Assembly: GCA_937919435.1 (NCBI GenBank)
Contig: CALFRR010000262.1
Span: 1-25,764, forward strand
DNA from: an uncultured Alphaproteobacteria bacterium
GTDB lineage: Bacteria > Pseudomonadota > Alphaproteobacteria > Rhizobiales > Ancalomicrobiaceae
DNA: 25,764 bases
Direction: 5' to 3'
Positions 6,434 to 13,212 of the stretch are shown in pieces. The notes below the pieces were generated by a model. That model was not told the origin of the DNA, made no database searches, and saw nothing but the letters and a program-made list of their open reading frames with translations. How positions within the stretch are numbered: the stretch's first letter is position 1; each line of letters starts with the position of its first letter. The position numbers and the translations under genes are program-made.

Positions 6434-6601
6434 ATGAGCGCGGAAACGAAGCACGTTCGCTTGCCTGTAATGGTTTCCCAAAGGGAAGCCGACGCCATCG
6501 ATGACTGGCGATTTCGGAATCGCGTTGCGACGAGGGCAGAAGCCATTCGTCGCCTGATCGAGCTCGGCCTCAAGGCGTCCGGTGACGAGCTTCCGAAGTG
6601 A
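6434..6601 (+). CDS. Ribbon-helix-helix regulator
   Basis: A 55-residue protein of the Arc/CopG fold. The strand KHVRLPVMVS is followed by helix A (READAIDDWRFRNR) and helix B (TRAEAIRRLIELGLKAS). Small RHH proteins with nearly this RVATRAEAIRRLIELGL helix are common in alphaproteobacteria and act as autoregulators or antitoxins. No toxin gene is adjacent, so regulator is preferred. There is no good ribosome site; a -10-like TAGGGT ends 6 bp before the ATG, so the mRNA may be leaderless. The repeated TTGTGCAAAC motifs upstream are likely operators. Confidence 0.75.
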   Translation: MSAETKHVRLPVMVSQREADAIDDWRFRNRVATRAEAIRRLIELGLKASGDELPK

Positions 6602-6685
6602 GGTGGCGCGCGGCGGGGAGGAGCGGACTTTCCTCGCTTTGCGGGCACGGCCGGAGCCGCTCTTGCCACCGACTTCACCGCCGCG

Positions 6686-6709
6686 CGCCGAGCGATGATG
6701 CGCTCGGCG
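6686..6709 (+). terminator. Hairpin downstream of the RHH gene
   Basis: CGCCGAGCG-ATGATG-CGCTCGGCG, a perfect 9-bp stem about 85 bp after the RHH stop, without a T-run. The gene-free stretch 6602-7067 also contains two long palindromes, a TTTGTGCAA motif (6882-6890) and two tandem dyads, all listed separately. Confidence 0.35.
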
Positions 6710-6758
6710 ATCCTCGCCGGCAAGCCGTGGCACTTTCGCCGGCTCTTCGCCCCTCACA

Positions 6759-6787
6759 GAAATAGCGGCAGATTCTGCCGCAATTTC
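6759..6787. repeat. Dispersed palindrome, copy 1
   Basis: A 29-bp dyad: GAAATAGCGGCAGA, centre T, TCTGCCGCAATTTC, with 13 of 14 positions paired. First member of a family found only inside the inner element. Confidence 0.75.
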
Positions 6788-6808
6788 ATCGACCGACCGC
6801 CGCTCGAC

Positions 6809-6840
6809 GGAAATAGGTGCAGAATTCTGCAACAATTTCC
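6809..6840. repeat. Dispersed palindrome, copy 2
   Basis: A 32-bp dyad: GGAAATAGGTGCAGAA and TTCTGCAACAATTTCC, 14 of 16 positions paired, 21 bp after copy 1. The core GCAGAATTCTGC is perfect. Confidence 0.75.
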
Positions 6841-6995
6841 GGAAATCCGGCGCCATCCGCGTTTCCCATCTGGCAGTGGCGTTTGTGCAAGGTCTTCACC
6901 ACCGCCGGTCGTGCGGATAACATGTTTCGGGCGGCCCGCCGGAGCGGCGCACCGTCTCGTTTCTTCCCGTCACATTCCGCTCGATCTCGCGGGGA

Positions 6996-7023
6996 CGACA
7001 AATGTCGGCCGCGACAACTGTCG
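6996..7023. promoter_or_regulatory. Tandem dyads upstream of the Mor-like gene
   Basis: CGACA-AA-TGTCG (6996-7007) and CGACA-AC-TGTCG (7012-7023) are two 12-bp palindromes 16 bp apart, 45 bp before the Mor-like start codon. They are a candidate activator or repressor site for the capsid operon. Confidence 0.5.
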
Positions 7024-7067
7024 TCGTCGACGTAGGATGCCTTTCGTGCCTTGGGCGGAGGGCGGTG

Positions 7068-7496
7068 ATGGCATCGGACGGGCAGAAGCTACTCGACCTG
7101 ATCGCCGAGCACGCCGGAGACGAGAAGGTCGCCGCGTTTCTCGAATTGCGCGGCGGTGGCTTTCTCGTTCTGCCGGGGAAACCGGCGGATGATCACTGGT
7201 TTTCCGTCTTGGTCGGCGGCGGCGACATCGCCCGCAAGATCGTCGAGGCAATGGGCTACACCAACCATAAAGGCGACGTCGGGGGCTTCCGCTTCGTCTT
7301 GCCGATCGCCGAACGATCGTCCGCGGAAAAGAACCGCCGTGAGATCCGGCGTCGTCTGAAGCTCGGCCAGTCGTTCAATCGCATTGCGCGTGAAGTCGGT
7401 GTCCACAAGCGCACCGTCGAACGCCAGTACTCCGCCCTGAAGAAACTCGCCAACCAGAACGCCGCCAACCACACTCGGGAAACCTCCTCATGCTGA
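7068..7496 (+). CDS. Mor/C-family late transcription activator
   Basis: A 142-residue protein with the Mor layout. A first half is built around GGGFLVLPGKPADDHW (about 28-43), repeated as GGFRFVLP. The C-terminal helix-turn-helix is FNRIAREVGVHKRTVERQY (about 103-121), preceded by a basic RREIRRRLKLG segment. In phage Mu, Mor activates the middle promoter and C the late promoters, recruiting host RNA polymerase. Its place directly before the capsid gene fits a late activator. The ATG at 7068 has GGAGG 6 nt upstream. It overlaps the capsid gene by 7 bp, so the two are translationally coupled. Confidence 0.8.
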   Translation: MASDGQKLLDLIAEHAGDEKVAAFLELRGGGFLVLPGKPADDHWFSVLVGGGDIARKIVEAMGYTNHKGDVGGFRFVLPIAERSSAEKNRREIRRRLKLGQSFNRIAREVGVHKRTVERQYSALKKLANQNAANHTRETSSC

Positions 7497-8383
7497 TCGA
7501 CCGCGCCAACCTCGAAACGACCTTCAAGGGCTTCAAGGCCGTCTACGACGCGGCGTTCAAGGCTGCGCCGTCGGAGATCGACAAGATCGCGATGCGGGTC
7601 GGCTCGGAGACCTCGGAAGAGGAATACGGCTGGCTCGGGCAATTCCCCTCGCTGAGAGAGTGGATCGGTGATCGTATCGTCCACGAACTGACCTCGGACG
7701 GGTTCAAGATCAAGAACCGGAAGTTCGAGTCGACGGTCAAGGTGAAGCGGGACGACCTCTCCGACGATCGCTTCGGCATCTACAAGCCGCTGTTCGACGA
7801 GATGGGGCGGGTGACGAAGCAGCACCCCGACCGGCTCGCCTTCGAACTGCTGACGCAGGGCTTCGCCACGCCGTGTTTCGATCGGCAGTTCTTCTTCGAT
7901 GCGGATCATCCGCAGGAGTCGGAGACGACGGGCGCGACCGTCACCGCGTCGAACGTGCAGGCGGGTGGTGGCGAACCGTGGTTCCTGCTCGACCTGTCGC
8001 GGGGCATCAAGCCGGTGATCTTCCAAGAGCGGGAGAAGTACCGGTTCCAGAAGGTCGACGCGGACACCGACCACAACGTTTTCATGCGCGACGAATACCT
8101 CTACGGCATCCGCGCTCGCGTCAACGTCGGCTTTGGCCTGTGGCAGCTCGCCTTCGCCTCGAAGGCCGATCTCACCGCCGCCAATCTGCGTGCGGCCTTC
8201 ACCGCAATGACCAACTTCAGGGGCGATCGCGGCCAGTTGCTCGGCATCCGGCCGACGCATCTGGTGGTCGGCAACGGCAACTATTTCGTCGCGCGCGACA
8301 TCCTCGAGAGCGAGCAGATCGACGGTACGTCCAATACGAACCGTCGTCTGGTCGATCTGATCGCCACTCCGTTCCTGGCGTGA
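7490..8383 (+). CDS. Mu-like major capsid protein (gpT)
   Basis: A 297-residue protein, full length for the Mu T family. Diagnostic blocks: TTFKGFKAVYDAAF, YGWLGQFPSLREWIGDR, the region about 75-100 with FESTVKVKRDDLSDDRFGIY, and FDRQFFFDADHP. It forms the icosahedral head shell. The reading frame is intact and its codon use resembles its neighbours, so there is no sign of decay. It comes before the protease/scaffold gene, the reverse of the usual I/Z-then-T order. Confidence 0.92.
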   Translation: MLIDRANLETTFKGFKAVYDAAFKAAPSEIDKIAMRVGSETSEEEYGWLGQFPSLREWIGDRIVHELTSDGFKIKNRKFESTVKVKRDDLSDDRFGIYKPLFDEMGRVTKQHPDRLAFELLTQGFATPCFDRQFFFDADHPQESETTGATVTASNVQAGGGEPWFLLDLSRGIKPVIFQEREKYRFQKVDADTDHNVFMRDEYLYGIRARVNVGFGLWQLAFASKADLTAANLRAAFTAMTNFRGDRGQLLGIRPTHLVVGNGNYFVARDILESEQIDGTSNTNRRLVDLIATPFLA

Positions 8384-8390
8384 GGCGGTG

Positions 8391-9533
8391 ATGACCGAGA
8401 CGCCGCAACTCGCGACGGTCACGATGGCGTTCGCCGCCGAACCGAGCCGTCTCGACGGCCGGCGGCAATGGGTCCATCTCCTGACGCCCGGTGTCATCGC
8501 GGCACGCGACGGCCGCGCCTTCGTGATGGACGACCCGAGCGCAGTGGTCGAAGCTTCGCTGCGTCGGGCCGGCACGACAGAGATCGCGGTCGACTACGAA
8601 CACCAGATCGACTTCGCCAAGGTCAACGGCAAACCGGCACCGGCCGCCGGCTGGATCAAGACTCTCGAGGCGCGCCCGGACGGCGTGTGGGGGTTGGTCG
8701 AATGGAGCGAGGCCGCGGCGGGGATGATCCGCCGCAAGGAGTATCGCTACGTCAGCCCGGTCCTCGGCCTGACGGCGGACAACCGGATCACCCTCATCTA
8801 TCGCGTCGCCCTGACCAACACTCCGGCACTCGACCTCGTCGCCTTGGCGAGCGCCGAGACCGCCGGATCGCTCGTCGCCGCAGGGAAGACCGCTGACGGC
8901 CGTCTCGTGCCACGCGCTGCATCGGGTCGGACGGTTCCCCGAACGCCCGCCCATTTCCTTCAAAACACCTTCAAAGGCGAAGATGGACGGCGCAGCTCGC
9001 GCGCATCGCTCGCCGGCACCGGAACCGGGCTTCGGCCCGCATCGAAGAGGCACGATCCCATGGCCCTTTCGCCCGCCCTTCTGAAAGCCCTCTCGCTGCC
9101 CGACGACGCCGACGAGGACGCCGCGCTCGATGCAATCGACGAACTTCGCGAGCGCGCCGCCGAGAGCCGCGGCACCTCGGCGACCCTGTCGGCTCTGACG
9201 ACGATGATGAGCGACCTGAACAACCAGCAGGCGGTTCACCATCGCGATCGGGTCGAAGCCAAGGTCGTCCAGGCGATCCGCGACGGCGTCATCTTGCCGG
9301 CGCAGAAGGATTGGGCGGTCGCCCTGTGCGCGGCGAACGAAGCCTCCTTCGACGAGTTCGTCGCGAAGACCGGCCATCCCTTCGCCGTCCTCTTCCGGAC
9401 GATGGTCACGCCGGAAATGGAAGCGCGGCTCTCCGCTCAGATCGCCGCGGACGGCGGGTGGCAGTCCGCCGAACCCAGCCTCTCCGGCAAGATCGCGCGG
9501 CAGCTCGGCATCGATCCGAAGGAACTGGATTGA
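8391..9533 (+). CDS. Mu-like head maturation protease and scaffold (gpI)
   Basis: A 380-residue protein of the Mu I family. The N-terminal protease part contains WVHLLTPGVIAARDGRAF, IAVDYEHQIDFAKVNGKPAP, AAGWIKTL, and YRYVSPVLGLTADNRI...LTNTPALDLVALAS. A variable linker (about 165-220) follows, then the helical scaffold part. In Mu the protease cleaves the scaffold and itself during head maturation. ATG 8391 is preferred to GTG 8388 because GAGG is then 5 nt upstream. The gene starts 8 bp after the capsid gene stops. Confidence 0.88.
   Translation: MTETPQLATVTMAFAAEPSRLDGRRQWVHLLTPGVIAARDGRAFVMDDPSAVVEASLRRAGTTEIAVDYEHQIDFAKVNGKPAPAAGWIKTLEARPDGVWGLVEWSEAAAGMIRRKEYRYVSPVLGLTADNRITLIYRVALTNTPALDLVALASAETAGSLVAAGKTADGRLVPRAASGRTVPRTPAHFLQNTFKGEDGRRSSRASLAGTGTGLRPASKRHDPMALSPALLKALSLPDDADEDAALDAIDELRERAAESRGTSATLSALTTMMSDLNNQQAVHHRDRVEAKVVQAIRDGVILPAQKDWAVALCAANEASFDEFVAKTGHPFAVLFRTMVTPEMEARLSAQIAADGGWQSAEPSLSGKIARQLGIDPKELD
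9060..9533 (+). CDS. Internal in-frame scaffold protein (gpZ-like)
   Basis: An ATG at 9060 inside the protease gene, in the same frame, is preceded by GAAGAGG at 8-9 nt, a good ribosome site. It would give a 157-residue scaffold beginning MALSPALLKALSLPD. Mu makes its scaffold gpZ from an internal start within I in the same way. The body is helical (DEDAALDAIDELRERAAESR, then SDLNNQQAVHHRDRVEAKV) and ends KIARQLGIDPKELD. Confidence 0.65.
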   Translation: MALSPALLKALSLPDDADEDAALDAIDELRERAAESRGTSATLSALTTMMSDLNNQQAVHHRDRVEAKVVQAIRDGVILPAQKDWAVALCAANEASFDEFVAKTGHPFAVLFRTMVTPEMEARLSAQIAADGGWQSAEPSLSGKIARQLGIDPKELD

Positions 9534-9608
9534 GACGGGAGGAGGTCGGCCATTCGCCGTCCGGCGCCGCCGAGGTCCGCGAGACCCTGGCGCCTCTCGT
9601 TCCGATCG

Positions 9609-9636
9609 GGTGAGATTCCGCGGGGGCGGTCTCACC
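9609..9636 (+). terminator. Hairpin after the protease/scaffold gene
   Basis: GGTGAGA pairs with TCTCACC, with an inner stem CCGC-GGGG-GCGG. No T-run follows. It lies in a 273-bp gap (9534-9806) that also holds two of the dispersed palindromes and no recognisable gene. Confidence 0.4.
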
Positions 9637-9650
9637 TTCGGAGCGGGATG

Positions 9651-9679
9651 GAAATCGGCGAAAGAAATTTCGCCATTTC
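9651..9679. repeat. Dispersed palindrome, copy 3 (GAAA-loop type)
   Basis: GAAAT-C-GGCGAAA-GAAA-TTTCGCC-ATTTC: a 12-bp stem with one bulged base and a GAAA centre. It has the same outer GAAAT/ATTTC arms as copies 1 and 2 but a different core. Confidence 0.65.
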
Positions 9680-9752
9680 TCGGACGGCGAGGCGGGCGTC
9701 CTCGCGTGAGCGCGGCGCGGCGGTCAGGAGTGAGCCGCCGCGCCGCGTGCCC

Positions 9753-9780
9753 ACCAATTGGCAGGATCCTGCGAATTGGT
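9753..9780. repeat. Dispersed palindrome, copy 4
   Basis: ACCAATTGGCAGGA and TCCTGCGAATTGGT, 13 of 14 positions paired, 26 bp before the next start codon. Confidence 0.7.
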
Positions 9781-9806
9781 CTGTCGCCATTCCGAAAGGA
9801 CCTTCG

Positions 9807-10190
9807 ATGGCACATCCCGTCGACACGTCGGAACGCATCGCCGCCGAGGCCGTGGCCGTCGCGGCGATCGCCGAGGAGTGCATCGCCGGGAAATCTCCGA
9901 TCTCGACATGGCATCGCCGCGTGACGGCCGCCCTCGGCATGGTCGGAACCCGTCTGCCGGTGCTCGACTTTGGACGTCGGCCGAAGTTCTTCACCGATCT
10001 CGAGGTTCGCGAACGCCTGGTCGAACTGCACCGAGAGGTGACGATCGCCGAAGCGCACGACGACTGTCGGTCGCGCTTCGGCGAGACGCGAACCCCGTCG
10101 CGATCGGCTGTGGCGCGTTTCTGGCGCTACCTCGACCGCTTGCAGGGGCGGGACCGACCACGTCGAACCCCACAGAAGGAGACCGCATGA
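9807..10190 (+). CDS. Hypothetical protein with a helix-turn-helix-like C-terminal half
   Basis: A 127-residue protein not firmly assigned. The N-terminal half is helical and Ala-rich. Residues about 73-115 (LVELHREVTIAEAHDDC..., then PSRSAVARFWRYLDRLQG) look like a helix-turn-helix with a recognition helix, loosely resembling the small DUF3486/gp27-type proteins of Mu-like head modules. AAAGGA 6 nt upstream supports the ATG at 9807. Upstream codons are open, but they cross a palindrome and are not included. It overlaps the next gene by 4 bp. Confidence 0.6.
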   Translation: MAHPVDTSERIAAEAVAVAAIAEECIAGKSPISTWHRRVTAALGMVGTRLPVLDFGRRPKFFTDLEVRERLVELHREVTIAEAHDDCRSRFGETRTPSRSAVARFWRYLDRLQGRDRPRRTPQKETA

Positions 10191-10468
10191 TGCAGAACGA
10201 ACTCGGGATTTCCCGCGTACCCGAAAATTGGCGCAGACTCTGCGGCAATTTTCGCGACCGGCAGTGCCTTGCTCCGCTCGATGCGGCTGCCTCACTCGTT
10301 CCAGCGAAGATCTCGGCGGCCGGCCGCATCGATCCGTCCTTCGCCCGCTCACTGCGCCGCCTGTCCGATCGGGGTTCCGTTTCCTCGGATCTCGGTGCCG
10401 CGGCCGCCGATCGAGCGGCGGGGATCGACGCCCGCACCGCAGCCGCCCGCCTCGCCGCTCGACCCTGA
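10187..10468 (+). CDS. Hypothetical protein containing a palindrome
   Basis: A possible 93-residue protein, not recognised, starting at the overlapping ATGA with AAGGAG 5 nt upstream. It is rich in Ala and Arg and has no clear domain. The 33-bp palindrome at 10222-10254 lies inside it and encodes ENWRRLCGNFR, so the gene has tolerated the repeat or is not really translated. The overlap with the previous stop codon favours translation. Confidence 0.4.
   Translation: MMQNELGISRVPENWRRLCGNFRDRQCLAPLDAAASLVPAKISAAGRIDPSFARSLRRLSDRGSVSSDLGAAAADRAAGIDARTAAARLAARP
10222..10254. repeat. Dispersed palindrome, copy 5 (best copy)
   Basis: CGAAAATTGGCGCAGA, centre C, TCTGCGGCAATTTTCG: 15 of 16 positions paired over 33 bp. 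Confidence 0.75.
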
Positions 10469-10492
10469 GAAATTGGGGAAAGAAATTTCCGC
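10469..10492. repeat. Dispersed palindrome, copy 6 (degenerate)
   Basis: GAAAT-T-GGGGAAA-GAAA-TTTCCGC. This clearly matches copy 3 base for base on its left arm and GAAA centre, but the outer right arm is lost. It starts directly after the stop codon at 10468. Confidence 0.5.
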
Positions 10493-10520
10493 ATCAACCG
10501 CTCTGAACGAGGACTCCACC

Positions 10521-10943
10521 ATGGACGACCCGAAACCGATCCTCGTGAAGGACGGCGAGATCCCACTTCCGCCGAACGAGATGTGGGAAGACCTCGACAA
10601 CGCCGCCGAGCTTCCGGTGGCGCCCGCTCGGCCTGCCGCCACCAAGACGGTCGCGACGCTCGACTTCACTGGCGGTAAGCCGTGGGAACGACACGTGCCG
10701 CTCGACTTCCCCTTCGTGTGGGAGGGGCGGGAGATCGCCACCATCACGGTGCGGCGTCTGACGACGGCGGAGATGGGGGCGATCGTCGAGCGGCACGGCG
10801 CCGACTTCGACCAGTGGGACATCTTCGCGGTGATGACCGGTCTGCCGGCCGCCGTGCTTCGCGGTCTCGAATCGGGCGACGGCGATGCGGTCACGGAGGT
10901 GGCCTACGATTTTTTGCCCCGATCACTGAAGAAGGGCGGGTGA
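10521..10943 (+). CDS. Phage tail assembly chaperone
   Basis: A 140-residue protein resembling the tail assembly protein that precedes the tape measure gene in Mu-like and P2-like phages. The N-terminal 50 residues are low-complexity. The domain at about 58-130 contains PLDFPFVWEGREIATITVRR, LTTAEMGAIVERHG and DIFAVMTGLPAAVLRGLE. Such proteins bind the tape measure and recruit tail tube subunits but are absent from the virion. GAGGA 7 nt upstream supports the ATG. Near its end is a T-TTT-TTG slippery heptamer that would shift ribosomes into the next frame. Confidence 0.75.
   Translation: MDDPKPILVKDGEIPLPPNEMWEDLDNAAELPVAPARPAATKTVATLDFTGGKPWERHVPLDFPFVWEGREIATITVRRLTTAEMGAIVERHGADFDQWDIFAVMTGLPAAVLRGLESGDGDAVTEVAYDFLPRSLKKGG
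10910..10916 (+). other. Probable programmed -1 frameshift site
   Basis: T-TTT-TTG in the X-XXY-YYZ register of the upstream gene (codons GAT TTT TTG). A -1 slip continues in the frame of the following ORF with no stop to 11110 and gives a fusion of about 196 residues. Tail chaperones of P2 (E/E+E') and lambda (G/GT) use this device at the same place in the gene order. Confidence 0.65.
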
Positions 10944-11110
10944 GCGCCGGCCCGCGCCACTGGCGTTTCTACGTAGCGCGGGTATCGGCGATGTTGTCGA
11001 CGCCGCTTCCGGCCGTGCTGGCCATGGAATGGTGCGACATGCTGCTCTGGTTCGAAGAAGCCCGGCGGATCGACCGCGAGACCTGGGGGCTGTGGAGGGT
11101 CGAGAAGTGA
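10940..11110 (+). CDS. Tail assembly chaperone, second ORF (E'/T-like)
   Basis: 56 residues if started at the GTG overlapping the previous stop by 4 bp. It is more likely translated as the C-terminal extension produced by the -1 frameshift. It contains VLAMEWCDMLLWFEEARRIDR, typical of the short GpE-like extension found just before tape measure genes. The extension normally contacts the tail tube protein during assembly. It overlaps the tape measure start by 4 bp. Confidence 0.65.
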   Translation: MSAGPRHWRFYVARVSAMLSTPLPAVLAMEWCDMLLWFEEARRIDRETWGLWRVEK

Positions 11111-13188
11111 CCAATCTGGACGTCTCGATCCGCGCCCGCTTCGTCAATCAGATGGGCGACGGCACCCGGCGCGCGCGGGGGGACATCGACAACGTCGGAC
11201 GCGCCGTACGCAACCTCGAACGGACCAGCTTCGCCTCTCGCATGTCGGGGCAGTTCCGACAGGTGGCCGACGCCGCGCGGCGCCTCGGCACCGCGATCCG
11301 CAGCATCGACGTTCAACGGCTCGGGACGATCGCCGCCGGTATCACCACCGGCATGGCTGCACTGAACCGGGCGCTGGCGGCACCCGCTCAGGCCGACGCC
11401 GACTTCATGGACGTGATCATCGATATTGCTCAGAAGGCGGAACTGGGGAAGGACAAGATCGGCGGCCTCGCCGACGAGGTGAAGACGATGGCCGATCGAT
11501 TGCGCTCGTCACCACTCGCGACCGGTAAGGGAATCGATGTGTTGATGGGTGCCGGCCTCGACCTCGACGTCTCCCGTCTTTTGGTGACACCGATTCAAAA
11601 AGTCGCCAAGGCATACCGTGTCGAGACGGCCGAGGTCTCCAAGGCCGTGTTTTCCATGGTCAACAACCTCAAGGTCGCCCCGGCCGACATCGAGGTGGCA
11701 CTCGGGCGGATTGCACAGGCCGCCGCGGATGGTCGTTACGAAGTGAAGGACTTCGCCGCCGGCCTGCCCACGGTCGCGGCAACCTTGCAGAAGTTCAACC
11801 AGACCGGTCTGAAGGGGGTGTCGAGGGGCGCCGCCCTTCTCGAGACGGTGGCCGGCGTCGCCGGGGAGCCCGGTCAGGCGACGACATGGGTCGAACAGAT
11901 GCTCGACAAGGCCATGTCGCCCGACGTCGTCAGGAACTTCGCCAAGAAAGGCGTCAAAATCGACCAGAGAATTCGCAAGGCAATGAAGGTCGGCGGCGAC
12001 ATCAACGAAGTCATCTACGCCGCGATCATGGAAGTGACCAAGGGCGACGCCACCAAGCTCGTCGATTTCTATGGTGACGAGCAGGCACGCAACGCGGCGG
12101 TCGCGCTGATGCAGAACATCAAGAAGTATCGCGAGCTTCGAGACAAGTACGACAAGATTACCTCGCCCGACAAGCTCAACACCGATCTCGAGATACGGAC
12201 GGAAGGGTCGGGAGCGAAGTTCCGGACCTTCGCCGACCGTTGGCAGGCATTCCAAGAGAGTGTCGGCAAGGGGCTCAACCTGATCCTCGCACCGGCCGTC
12301 GATCTGATGGGCCAACTGCTCGATGTGGTGACACGGCTCGCCGAAGCCTTTCCGAGGCTCACCGGTTCGGTCACGTTGTTCGGCGCATCACTCGCAGCGT
12401 TCGGCGCCTACAAGACGGCTGTCGGCGTGATCGGTGGCCTCGCCTCGCGTCTCGGCATCGGTTCCGCCGCCGGTGGCGCGGGAGGAGCCGCAGCGGCAGG
12501 CGCGGGCGCAGGCGGCGCGGCGGCCATCGCCGGTCGAGCCGGCTTCCTGTCGCGGATGATGCCGTGGCTGGGGCGGGCCGGCATGGTCGGGCTCGGCATC
12601 GCTCTCGCGGCCGGCATCGTCGAAGGACTGAACTCGTTCAAGGCTCGCAGCTGGACGATGAAGAGCCGCGGCGAGGGCGAAGAGCGGTTGAGCGATCTTC
12701 GCACACAACTGGCGGAGATCGACGCCAAGATCGCGGCGATCGAGACCCGATCGAAGGTGCCGGAGATGGCGCAGAGCCTCACCCAGTCACTGAAGACCGA
12801 GAAGGCGCAGATCGAAGCGGAAATCCGCTATATCGAAGAGCAGATGAACCGGCTCGGTGCCTTGAACCCGCGCCCCGAGATCGATACGACGTCGATCGAC
12901 AAGGCGATCGAGCGCACGAAAGTGCTCCGAGGCGAGTTGCAGGGTCTCGGATCGGCTGGTGGATCGAGCTTCATGGGCAATGTGCCGCAGCCCAAGCCGC
13001 GCCCCACGGTTCCCGCGGCGCCGGCTTCACCGGTCGGACGTCAATCGCGCGCCGGCTCGACCGTCATTCACCAACATATCTACGGCGGCGATTCCGCCCG
13101 TGTCGCGCGTCTCGCTCAGCGAGAACAGGAACGAGCGATCCGCAGCACGAGGATGGGCGCGTTGCACGAGGGGTGGAGTTGGGCATGA
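11107..13188 (+). CDS. Phage tail tape measure protein
   Basis: A 693-residue protein, starting at GTG 11107 in a 4-bp overlap. Residues 1-120 are a helical, basic N-terminal region. Residues ~120-330 are the conserved block typical of tape measure proteins (MDVIIDIAQKAELG, GLADEVKTMADRL, FAAGLPTVAATLQKF). Residues ~418-508 form a hydrophobic, Gly/Ala-rich segment that probably inserts in the membrane at injection. A coiled coil follows at ~520-600 (LRTQLAEIDAKIAAIE...). The C-terminus has a Pro-rich linker and STVIHQHIYGGDS. It sets tail length and is ejected with DNA. It is intact, yet no tube, sheath or baseplate gene follows. Confidence 0.88.
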   Translation: MTNLDVSIRARFVNQMGDGTRRARGDIDNVGRAVRNLERTSFASRMSGQFRQVADAARRLGTAIRSIDVQRLGTIAAGITTGMAALNRALAAPAQADADFMDVIIDIAQKAELGKDKIGGLADEVKTMADRLRSSPLATGKGIDVLMGAGLDLDVSRLLVTPIQKVAKAYRVETAEVSKAVFSMVNNLKVAPADIEVALGRIAQAAADGRYEVKDFAAGLPTVAATLQKFNQTGLKGVSRGAALLETVAGVAGEPGQATTWVEQMLDKAMSPDVVRNFAKKGVKIDQRIRKAMKVGGDINEVIYAAIMEVTKGDATKLVDFYGDEQARNAAVALMQNIKKYRELRDKYDKITSPDKLNTDLEIRTEGSGAKFRTFADRWQAFQESVGKGLNLILAPAVDLMGQLLDVVTRLAEAFPRLTGSVTLFGASLAAFGAYKTAVGVIGGLASRLGIGSAAGGAGGAAAAGAGAGGAAAIAGRAGFLSRMMPWLGRAGMVGLGIALAAGIVEGLNSFKARSWTMKSRGEGEERLSDLRTQLAEIDAKIAAIETRSKVPEMAQSLTQSLKTEKAQIEAEIRYIEEQMNRLGALNPRPEIDTTSIDKAIERTKVLRGELQGLGSAGGSSFMGNVPQPKPRPTVPAAPASPVGRQSRAGSTVIHQHIYGGDSARVARLAQREQERAIRSTRMGALHEGWSWA

Positions 13189-13212
13189 CACGTCGGGGCG
13201 ACGCCGGCCGCC

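Noticed and set aside
6275..6856. N-terminal extension of the coiled-coil gene up to 6856
   Set aside because: It runs antisense through the RHH gene and its divergent promoter region and through two palindromes; the residues look random.
9648..9806. Upstream extension of the gene starting at 9807
   Set aside because: The extra codons cover two palindromes and lack a ribosome site, whereas AAAGGA precedes the ATG at 9807.
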